Shown here piece after piece: positions 54,217 to 64,000 of a stretch of 64,000 nucleotides of DNA (positions are counted from its first letter, which is position 1; the number at the start of each line of letters is the position of its first letter). The translations under genes and the position numbers were made by a program. Source of the stretch: Bugulina stolonifera (Eukaryota; Bryozoa; Gymnolaemata; Cheilostomatida; Bugulidae); NCBI GenBank assembly GCA_935421135.1, contig OW285187.1:6262001-6326000 (forward strand). The letters run 5' to 3'. The notes beneath the pieces were generated by a model, which was not told where the DNA came from, did no database searches, and worked only from the letters and a program-made list of their open reading frames with translations.

Positions 54217-57200
54217 ATGGGCAAGAAGCAACACCAGTCTGATAAATTGTGAGCTAACTACTATTATAGCATTATCTGTGTTGCTGTTCTGTTGAAGTAA
54301 ATTAGCCATAATTGGTGTCATACTTGCCATCTAATAGTAATTATAGTTTAGTAATGGGGTACGGGGCTTTAGTTTATAAAAAATAAAAATATTGTTTCAT
54401 TTGTTGTACGAAATTGAAATATTTACAAATATTCAACTATTGAATTTATATCAATCATATCATTATTCAATACAATAATAATAACACTACTGACTATAAC
54501 CAACACGAATTAATTTTCTTGATAGTAGTAGGTAGCTGATCTTAGCATATTGATATTATTTATCTCATGCTTCAGAGATATGCTTACCCATTGAAATGTG
54601 TTTTCTAGCATCATGATCCATCAGTCACAGAAATACCACTATATGCAGTGTTCTGAATGACTTCTTTAGGAACTCTGTAACTGGGGTTATGAAACACCAA
54701 TACTTTGTTCATTGGGGGTTATATTTATTGCATTACTTGGCTTGTATGTTGGAAACCAAAGATTTAGTGAAAATCTGGAGGAAATAAGGAACTTTTAGCA
54801 ATGTTAAAGCAGGGTTTTAAAATTTGAAGTATTCTGCCTAAATCGGGAGACTTGGCAAGTTTGGTTGGTACTGACCTGAGTATCCTACAGTAGTCGTAGA
54901 GTCTTGACTATGGTTTGATCAGTAGTCTATTAGAATTAGAGCCTTAGTCAGTGTACATAAACTAATTTATTTCCTGAACTAGTCAAAGCTATACCTACAC
55001 CAAATTACTATCCTAAATGAATGTATAATAACATCGCGTAGCCTACTATTCTTTAATACCAATTTAAAACTGATTATTTGGTCTGTTGGAAATTACCTCA
55101 CAGATTTGATATCTATGCTTCTGCATTTTAGGTATCTTACAGCAAATGAATGGTCAACGTATTATGGAGGTAAAAAACAAGAAAGACATGGTCCCAATGC
55201 AAAGTTTCGTCGACTACCATTTCATTGTTGTGGGTAAGTAATTTAGTTTTATTGGTTTTAATTTTGCATCTAGAGCTTAGAATTTGCAGAAAGCTAGAGT
55301 TAATTGTTGAATTGTACTGCTAGCTCTACACACTTAAAACATATTTACATTTATTATTCTGCATTTTTGAATATGTGTGTTATACTTAGGCTACTATCTT
55401 AATGTAGATTTCTTGTATTTCTGCACATTTTTGTCGTCAGAAGATATATCTATCAAGTAAACGTACAATTTGGTTATGCTTTCAACACATTACAAAGTAT
55501 GTTAATGCTTACACCATAAAATAATTCTGTACAGAAGCTGGCACTAACGATTAGACAAATTTGCTTTCGACAATTATTATATAGTATTTTTCTATTTTAT
55601 AGAATTTCTATGCAGCCATTTGAAAATCCTTACTGCACATCAGATGGTAACATATTTGATCTCATGTGAGTAGAGTGTATATTCTATCAAGGCATATACA
55701 CAGTATTACAGCACATGCTGTTTGTCAGCAAAAATGTGCTCAATGAAAGGTTTTGATGTAGCTTCCTTCGTTCTAGGGTCTACAATGTAAGATTAGATAC
55801 TGGTTGTTCTAATTTTTATCAATTAATTTAGTTCTCTCTATTTGTACTTTCTGTTTATTTCGTCAATAACAAACTAAACTTTGCAGTATATATTTTAGAT
55901 ATATCCTCCCATTCATCAAGAAATATGGAATCAATCCCGTGAATGGAAAGGTTTGTGAGCCTATTTTCTTGCATTAATATAACATGCCTGCTACTATCAG
56001 AACATTTCAATAGATGTTAGGGTTTATTAACTGCACTGCACTACTAATAATATTAAATGTATCTATATTGCAGAAGCTGTTAGCCAAGGACCTTTTCAAG
56101 CTGAACTTTCAGAAAAATTCCAAAGGTAGGTTTACACAGTTATAATTATTATAATTCCCTGTAAAAAATGAAACCTTCGCTCTTAAATGCTTTAAAACTA
56201 CTTATATATTTTGTAGAACAATATCACTGCCCAGTGACCTTCAAAGTGTTCAATGAAAACACACACATTGTAGCAATCAAGCCCACAGGCAATGTATTTG
56301 CAATGGAGGTAATAAGCTATGCTGTATTTTATACTCATTGATTCAGTGCACTTTGATTTTGCATAACTGTTTGCACTTCTTCAACTGTTGGGGAGTAACA
56401 TTATTTATTATCAGGAAGTTTTGGATAGAATAAGCACCAATTCCTCTTTCCTCTATTGCGATATTATTTAGTAATTGAATTGCTCAATGTTCATAGCCAT
56501 CAGTTCACATGTTTATTTGCTGTATTTCTCAACTACTGCTATGTATGGTTTATAGGCAGTGGAAAGGCTCAACTTTAAAGCCAAATATTTCAAAGATTTG
56601 CTTACTGATGAACCATTTACAAGAGCCGATGTGATCACAATTCAGGTATATACGTATATGTACACTCATGTCTATTCAGGTATATACGTATACGTACACT
56701 CATGTCTATTCAAGTATATACGTATATGTACACTCGTGTCTATCCAGGTATATACGTATACGTACACTCATGTCTATTCAGGTATATACGTATATGTACA
56801 CTCATGTCTATTCAGGTATATACGTATATGTACACTCATGTCTATTCAGGTATATACGTATATGTACACTCATGTCTATTCAGGTATATACGTATATGTA
56901 CACTCATGTCTATTCAGGTATATACGTATACGTACACTCATGTCTATTCAGGTATATTCGTATATGTACACTCATGTCTATTCAGGTATATACATGTACG
57001 TACACTCATGTCTATTCAGGTATATATGTACACTGCAGTAGTATGTACTTGATGTCTAGTTATATCCCTTCTACTCTACATTCTCTTTAATAGGATCCTA
57101 CTGAGCTGAGCAAGTTCAACCTGTCCGACTTTTATCACCTTAAGAAAGGACTAAAAGTAAATAATGAAGGTGTGTTGTCTAACATACAGTACACGGTGGC

Positions 57201-60200
57201 TCTGTAAGTGTGTGGATGATTTAACACTTGAAACCTGTGCTATGGTGTGTAGTATTTAATATTCATGTTGTGTATTCTGGTCAATTCTGTGGAAATGTAT
57301 AACTTTGTAGAGGAAGAGCAGGCCAAGAAGGATCCAAAATATCGATTGAAGGCTATAAATGCAGAGACCAAGGATATCCTTAATGAACTGGATACAACAT
57401 ACAAACCAGAGGCAGGTCTTATCCTTATTACTACTAATCAGGATATGAGTTATTCAAGTTTTAGTTTCTCATGTAATGTTATACTAGTGCAGTATTTGGA
57501 CATAATTATGTCATACAGTATTTGCATTGAGACAAGAATTATTTCCTGTTAATCAATACTATTTCCTTGTTTGTTGTACTACTATAATGTGTGTAATGTG
57601 TACTGTATTCTTCACCAGCGCATTCATCTGTAGTCCTCATATGGTACTATTACATGTATGTGGTATCCTATGTAAAACTCAGGCTTGCTGTTCATTCTGG
57701 CAATCACATCACGTTATCAGTTAAGGTCTTTTGGTGTACACTTTAGAGTTATGCTCCCCTGGCTATTACAATAAAAGAGTGCACAACTCCTAAATATTCT
57801 GTTATATTGCAACTAAACACTAAGTGATCCAGAATCTGTTTATGGTTCACATGGGTTCTAAGAAAATTTTTAAAAGTTATGCGTTTTTATTACAGGAAAA
57901 AAAAGCAGAAGATCGCAAGAAGGCAGATCGAATCAATGCAGTAGGTCCATAGTATACTATGATTTAATATCACCTGCCATGTGCTTATTACAATGTGCTT
58001 CTGCAGATGACATTTTGTGACTTGAAATGTATGGCACTGGTTCATCTCATGTTTTATCATATGTTCTAACAAGCAGGTCACTCATTCTTGTTTATATATA
58101 ACTTCAGGCTCATTATTCAACTGGAGCTGTTGCTGCTTCATTTACCTCTACTGCCACAGAAAGGGCCACGCACCAAGAAGCAGGTAAGACAATAATTACT
58201 GTCTAATTTGAATAAACTCCTCCACAGATAGTGGATTTATTACGTGGCAAACACATACGCATTGATGGTATAACTTTATAGACATATTTATATACCAACC
58301 TACATTTAATTATTCAAATCAAATATTTTAGAGATAATTGACGAAAATAAACTAAAGTACGAACGTGTCAAGAAGAAAGGATATTTGAGGATACATACCA
58401 ACTTGGGCCCATTGAATGTGGAACTACATTGTGATATTGTGCCCAAAACATGTGAGAATTTCTTACTTCTCTGTCAGAAGGGTTATTACAATGATACAAA
58501 GTTTCACCGGAGCATAAAGAATTTCATGGTGAGCATTATTTAATATAGCAACACAGATGTATTCTACAGCTAGGAATATTTTATTTGTTAGATCCTTTTC
58601 TTATAATAGGAATTATTGCGGTTTGCCACCATCATTGAAATTATTGAATATGAAGTTCAATGGTACGCCATTATTAACCATTCATCAACGTGCTTTATGA
58701 TGATATTATTGTTGTCTGATGTGAGAGACTGGTACGTGCATGTTTATCTGTATTCTGACTATAGATTCAAGGAGGCGACCCAACTGGCACCGGAAAGGGA
58801 GGAGACTCTGTGTGGGGAGGAGCTTTTAAAGATGAGTTCAAATCAAACCTGACACACTCTGGTCGTGGTGTGCTTAGCATGGCCAACTCTGGCACAAACA
58901 CAAATAAATCTCAGTTGTAAGTACAGTGTCACGAATCTTTGCTGGTTATAAAATTTACACCAATGTAGTTGGTAGTTCAAATCAAGTCTGAATGTGTGTA
59001 CACATACAAAGGCTAATAAGAACAATTTGGAGTTATCTACCTAATGATTTGTTGGGAGTTATTTCATCTTCCACATTATTTCTCCTAGCTCAGTGCTTCA
59101 TAATTGTAGAATTGACAATCATTTATAATAGTTGGTATTTATATCAACAAATATTCGAGCTTACTTTCAGTATATGAGATTAGTATATATGTATTAACAA
59201 CCTGCACTCTACATGTATATGTATATACTATTAGATAGGAACGTAGGTAGTGTTAGTGATACTTTTAACTTGTGACACTAAACTTGCATTGTATCTATGT
59301 AAGGAATGTAACATTAGGAAAAAGGATATGTTATGCGGATAAGTAGCATGAATTTAACTCATTATTAACTTCTGAATTGTAGTTTCTTCACCTACAGATC
59401 TGCCAGACATTTGGATAACAAGCATACTGTGTTTGGAAAGTAGGTATTTATGCTTGTGTGGTTATGCACATGTACTAGCTTCTCCTAGTTTTGAGAGCTC
59501 AAAACAAGATAAGTATTATATATTTATGAATGTTATATATCTATGAATATTATAATGCTATGAGATGTTTTGGTTAAGCTGTTGATGTAGTATATTTAAC
59601 TGCTTCTAGGTTAGTTGGAGGATTAGAAACCTTGGACAAAATGGAGAAAATAGAAACAGACAAAAAGGGAGGAGACAAACCATTGGTAAGCTTTAATGTG
59701 TACAACATATTCTGTATAATATAGTATTATAAAATACTGTTTATATTTTATTTTATATTCTATGTATGGAATACTCAGTGTGTATGAGAATATCAATCTT
59801 ATGTAACCTATTTGTCGTTTTTTTTTACAGGAAGATATTGTATTCCAGTCCTGTCAAATATTTGTCAACCCGTATGAAGAAGCTACTGAACAGGTGTGTA
59901 CATGTTCTAGATAACGCTAGTTTCTTTGTGAATTTTTTGTTCTAGTTGAGAAATTTAGACACACATGTACCATACTTGCCAAGTTCCTCCGGCGGAAATG
60001 AGAGGGATTCAACATGTGGGGTACCTAAATCTTTGTTAGAAATGAGGAGCCTCCTGTAGAATCAGGGATGCCTGACAAATATGAGTGTATGACATGCAGT
60101 ATAGACCATAATTATTATATTGGTAACGTCTCTTGTAATTTGAAGTTGTCCTCTCCCAATTTATTTTCTTCCACCACATCGAAAGAGAGGGAACAACTTC

Positions 60201-60635
60201 AAATTATAATAAATGAGGTGGCAACTCTTGATCAAAGGGTTCACACTAGTGCATAGAATGTACACTCCATATAATTTATCTTTACAGTTAGCAAAGGAAA
60301 GAGAAGAAAGAGAGAAGCAAGCATCAGAAGAGGCTAAGAAGTTGTTACCCAGGAAGCCCAAGGTAGCAGATGAAGGACCGAAGGTGTATAAGTCAAGTGG
60401 TGTGGGAAGGTACATCAACCCAGCATCAAGGTGTGTATTTGAAGGTTCTATGTGCACTTCTATGTGGCCAAAGTAGTTATAGATCACTATTATGTAGTAT
60501 TTAATGCTGTTTATAGCTATTCAATGAATCATTGTATATTTTAGCAGCAAAAAACCTGATACAGAGCATGCTGAGCCAGTTGTTAAGAAAAAGAAATCTG
60601 GAGCTGGATCATTTGGTGACTTCAGTAATTGGTGA
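54217..60635 (+). CDS. PPIL2: PPIL2 (Cyp60), U-box ubiquitin ligase with cyclophilin domain
   Basis: A nuclear protein joining a U-box E3 domain to a peptidyl-prolyl isomerase domain and associated with spliceosomes. Eighteen exons: 54217-54248, 55132-55233, 55603-55665, 55899-55950, 56074-56125, 56217-56308, 56556-56645, 57094-57169, 57311-57411, 57896-57940, 58108-58183, 58332-58528, 58765-58916, 59383-59439, 59610-59685, 59831-59893, 60288-60430 and 60545-60635, giving 519 aa (human 520). The N-terminus [10 protein letters not shown] matches the family. The U-box is at about 40-110 ([32 protein letters not shown]). [17 protein letters not shown] follows. The cyclophilin domain is at about 278-437 ([64 protein letters not shown]). 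The usual cyclosporin-contact Trp is replaced here, as in other PPIL2s. Intron 7 holds a 34-bp array, and exon 9 appears to use a GC donor (57412). Confidence 0.97.
56646..57038 (+). repeat. 34-bp tandem repeat array beginning at the PPIL2 exon 7 splice donor
   Basis: Eleven full 34-bp units (56646-57019) and a partial twelfth follow the last base of exon 7. Each unit opens GTATATACGTATATGTACAC and closes CATGTCTATTCAG, differing by a few bases. The unit end (ATTCAG) matches the exon end, so every junction reads CAG|GTATAT like the true 5' splice site. Since 34 is not a multiple of 3 and the unit lacks stops, long frames of up to 160 aa stay open in all three plus frames. These are artefacts of the repeat. 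Confidence 0.95.
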
Positions 60636-60817
60636 ATTAAAAGTTTATTAACTAACCTGTACATAATAAATATTTTATACAAATTTACATAGTATACTCC
60701 ATTTAAAACAAAAAAATACTATTCAATGCTTTATCTAAAATATCTACATGTTATATAATGTACACTGTAAGCAGATTGAGTGTTATATAATGTATACAGA
60801 AATTAAATGATAGAAAC
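60636..60817. terminator. Shared 3' region of PPIL2 and RAD51D
   Basis: Only 182 bp separate the two stop codons. AATAAA at 60665-60670 fits PPIL2. On the minus strand the only exact AATAAA downstream of RAD51D is opposite 60644-60649, almost at the PPIL2 stop, so the two 3' UTRs probably overlap. Confidence 0.55.
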
Positions 60818-62851
60818 TTAAGTTGGATTGGATCCCAGTTTCCAGCTAGCAGTTAGTTGACATTTGTATACAAGAGGTGGTCCATCATTATAACCACTCA
60901 CCAGTAATTGTTTGTCAGCTGTTTGCTGCCAATGAATTCCTAGAGCTGGTTTAGGTAACCCTGTGGCTGTTTGACCAGTCACTGTTCCATTGACTACCTG
61001 TAAACACCAAGTCATAGGGTGTACCTACCAGAAATACAGAGTGACCATCATTAATTTGTGGCTTCTAACCTATTGGTGCATAAAACACTGTTTCTAAGCC
61101 AGTTCTTCATTAGACTAGGACTAGGGTAAAAGTAAAAGTAAAACATTACCAGCACAGCTACTTGTTGTTCCACAGCCACCCGCCGCAGTAAGTTACTCAC
61201 TGAACTGGCTATTGCATACCCTGGAATAGTATTAGACAACAGAGTAAAACTATGACAGCTAAAGCTTCTAATTTAATCATATCATTGTGTCAGATTACAG
61301 TGTTTTACATCTCTGTTAACAATATATACAGTAATATACAATGCAGTAACAGCAATTAGTTGGTTGACTCAGTCGCATACCTTCTGGTGATCTGTAACCA
61401 AGAATGGACGCCAGCAATGATGTGATGTTATCTATTATTATAAGCTTTACCTTCACATAGAATTCATTTTCCTGTAAATAGACACAACAGTTATGACATA
61501 CTTGTAGCTGACCTAGGGAGGGGACTAGAGGAGAATTCCTTCAAATCAAAGCTGAAATGGTATTATGCATTATATTACACTTGACAGATTGTTGATCGGT
61601 GACATCAGTTTCAGTTTGGTTTTCTTCACACTAACATGAGGATGGCAATTTCGTGCACACTAACAACCACTGCATAATATACAAACACTAGGGGTTCTAA
61701 AGCTACATCTCACTAATATACATGTATAATAAGGTGATATCATCAGTCCAGGAGTAGCATATGTGTCGGACATGAATTGAAATCTAACCTTTGATTTTCT
61801 TGTAGTTATGAAATTGTATAAAAAATCTTGAAGATCGAATACATCAAATATTGGGCAGACCATTAGCTTCTTCAGTACTCCAGTGTCTGCCTAAAAGTAC
61901 AAAGTTTTAACTAGGAAGTGAAAGGATGTTCAAAGTCTTGTAGTTCTGAATACAAAAGCACAGCATACCTAATGGTGGAATGATATAAGGAATACAATCT
62001 GAGATGAGAAATATTGCACCATCTATAACAATCTTGGTAACAATACATGGCTAGTTCATACAAGTGCATGCATGTTCACGTACCGGTCCATGACTATTAT
62101 ATTTGTGCAATATTTCACTAGCTCTAGTAGACGAGAAACTGTTAGAGGTATCAATGTAGACAACATTACAGCGTTTCTTAAAACAGGCCAACATCGAAGT
62201 ATGGAGTGAGAGCTGGGTCTTGCCCTGTCCTGAAGGGCCATAGATCTCTGTGACCTCACTAGTATAGAACCCTCCTCCTAAAAGTTTGTCCAACCTATAA
62301 AGTAACTGACCACAAGTTATGTCTTGTAGGATGTCAAGCATTAAAATAGTTGTTATTCGCAATGCTATTTGTATTTGTATTTCGGAAAAAAGAAACTGAA
62401 AGAATATATACAATTCTCATAATGCTCTCAAGCTATAAAATAACTTACTCTGATGAGCCAGTGCTAAATATTAATGATTGTTCTAAAGCCTTTCGACTCA
62501 AGCTCTGCCCTGACCGCACCAAACATCTATGCTTACTAAGGACGGCACATCGAAGGAGTGCCATGTTCTAAAGAAAATAACAGCAAAAATACAGTGTTAC
62601 AGATTGAATAAAAAGAAGTTTGAACTTTGGAATGCACTAATACATTATCATTCTGTGTTACGTTATGGCAAAGCTGGGGGGGGGGGGGGGGGACATAAAT
62701 GTACCTGTTCTCCCACAGTATGCTTGTTAGCCTCTTTAATAAGATCATATTTCTTTAAGAATTCCTCAGCCGACAGACATCCTGTTGTGTTGAGTGAGTT
62801 AGCCACAATCTCTCCTAATACTTCTTGAGCTAGGTCGATGATTTTTGGCAT
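60818..62851 (-). CDS. RAD51D: RAD51D, RAD51 paralogue
   Basis: A RecA-fold ATPase of the BCDX2 complex (RAD51B-RAD51C-RAD51D-XRCC2) that aids RAD51 loading in homologous recombination. Seven exons: 62851-62705, 62567-62449, 62294-62084, 61890-61789, 61471-61381, 61220-61150 and 60997-60818, giving 306 aa (human 328). Key parts: FSTGSSELDKLLGGGFYT before the Walker A motif GPSGQGKTQ (108-116), VVYIDTSNSF, the Walker B strand LIIID with Asp207, and the C-terminal LPKPALGIHW shared with vertebrate RAD51D. The N-terminus is shorter than usual. The exon stays open leftward in frame to a good acceptor (AG at 62903-62902), and the extra text aligns loosely with the human N-terminus, so the true start may be an unplaced upstream exon. 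Intron 1 contains a 17-base homopolymer. Confidence 0.9.
62676..62692. repeat. G17 homopolymer (C17 on RAD51D's coding strand)
   Basis: An uninterrupted run of 17 G on the plus strand in RAD51D intron 1, beginning 12 bp downstream of the exon 1 donor. On the transcript it is a C17 tract. It is length-unstable in principle and prone to sequencing error. Confidence 0.95.
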
Positions 62852-64000
62852 TGTTTTGTAGCGTACCAAAGAAACAGACAGCAATAGTTTTAATCCAAAT
62901 TCTAAAAAGAACAGTTTGATCCAATAAACATCACCTCTAACTAACAGTTCAAGAATACATATAAAATTAGATTGCCACCCATGAGACACATGGGTAGATT
63001 AGAAGGCAGAACTAGATAAGATCAAAAGGATACTATAGTTGGCCCCTGAGAAGGCTAAGCACACTGTATACAAGAAATAATGCCTTTCACATCTTCAATG
63101 TATAGGCCTATAGGCTAATTCTGCAACATGGAATCCCTGGATGAAGACAATTAACCTGAATGAGGTAGCTAAGGGTATGCCAACAGACTCCTCGTGTGCA
63201 ACAAAGAGGAGGCCATAGACAGGTTTTCCTCTTAGCTCGAGCCGAGAGAAAAATGGACCTGCTCAGGAAGGTATTTCTAATAATAATTCTTACAGCCCAG
63301 AGCGAAACTACATCCCAGGTCGAGGATAACCGTCAGCCAAGATTTATCAGCACAACCTGCGAGTCATATGTTTAAATAGCCATGGCCGTAGGAGTAACAG
63401 AAGCATGAAGGTTGATCAACTATGGCACAATGATCACTGAGAAACCTAAAATGCATAGGCAAACCATGCTTACCTGATCTTGCAGACCGACCTACACTAC
63501 CAAAAGTCCAAACAGATGTTAGATGCCAATATACCAGTTGTCAAATATCTGTTAAATATTCATATTGATGTTGTCGGCATCAAGCATCGCTCTCCTCTTA
63601 TCATACAAGACCAACCCTCCATCCCATCCCATATTTTATAAAACATAACTTTATTTACATTTACTTATTCTATGTGCATGTATATTTAATCAAATTCGAA
63701 TTATTGTTATATCAAATCATAATACAAATAATAGACCTATACCTGAATATCATCAGATCATTGTTTACAGAATGAATATTCTATTTCAGTAATTAGTATT
63801 TTAACTTTGGCTTTTTTAATTTTATGCTGACTACTGCATAAAATAAAAATAATAATTTTATTGAAGTTCAATGCAATTAAAATAATAAGAATTAGAATAG
63901 AATAAAGTATGAACTAAATGTGAGCATGAGTATAAGTAGAGCAGAGTATGACTTGCATTTGTTAATGTTATGTATAAGTAAGACTTTCACTGTGACTGTA
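62852..64000. other. Right-edge spacer without a recognised gene
   Basis: It may hold the first RAD51D exon and promoter. A somewhat less AT-rich stretch lies at about 63150-63480, and beyond 63600 the sequence is A/T-rich. No frame over 60 codons with family likeness and no tRNA or other RNA gene was found. Confidence 0.5.

Noticed and set aside
56559..57090. Three long overlapping proteins of repeated Tyr/Val/His text
   Set aside because: They are only the stop-free 34-bp repeat read in three frames. The sequence is intronic between PPIL2 exons 7 and 8.

Overview
The window is nuclear DNA from an intron-rich animal. The genes are split into many short exons with GT-AG junctions, use the standard code, and encode metazoan proteins (HSF, hnRNP K, PPIL2, RAD51D, a Golgi beta-1,3-glycosyltransferase). 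Intergenic and intronic DNA is AT-rich and full of two palindromic words, AGGCCT(A) and TACATGTA. I infer a marine invertebrate, perhaps an early-branching one such as a sponge, but nothing here fixes the phylum. I built the exon models by hand by matching splice sites and codon phase. About 80 introns are placed, and the phases close in every main gene.

Layout from left to right. (1) BOP1 (minus), 3' end cut by the window start. (2) A 2.1-kb head-to-head spacer with a decayed Ty3/gypsy integrase piece, then a heat-shock factor gene (plus, 11 coding exons, 472 aa). (3) A six-exon minus gene for a 219-aa protein of the kind found inside ciliary microtubules (family uncertain). (4) A poorly resolved block (17.8-19.4 kb) with a weak minus-strand exon chain. 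(5) hnRNP K (plus, 11 coding exons, 430 aa, three KH domains and RGG boxes). (6) A GT31 beta-1,3-glycosyltransferase (plus, 3 coding exons, 518 aa), whose 5.5-kb first intron holds a foldback element. (7) A repeat-rich interval (38.3-43 kb): a solo LTR, tRNA-derived SINE pieces, a dead reverse-transcriptase end and a possible hAT end. (8) A multi-pass membrane protein resembling the DUF7802 family (plus). (9) Transketolase (minus, 11 exons, 624 aa), convergent with (8). (10) PPIL2 (plus, 18 exons, 519 aa), head-to-head with transketolase across 344 bp. (11) RAD51D (minus, 7 exons), convergent with PPIL2 at 182 bp. The last kilobase shows no gene.

The genes are mostly housekeeping functions (60S ribosome maturation, RNA binding, splicing-linked ubiquitin ligase/isomerase, pentose phosphate pathway, recombination repair, stress transcription, glycosylation) and do not form a pathway cluster. 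The most unusual structures are a 34-bp tandem array in a PPIL2 intron that copies the exon's own 5' splice site about 11 times, two GC-AG introns, an HSF DNA-binding domain lacking its usual first-helix Trp, and several foldback elements. I found no convincing new multi-gene system.
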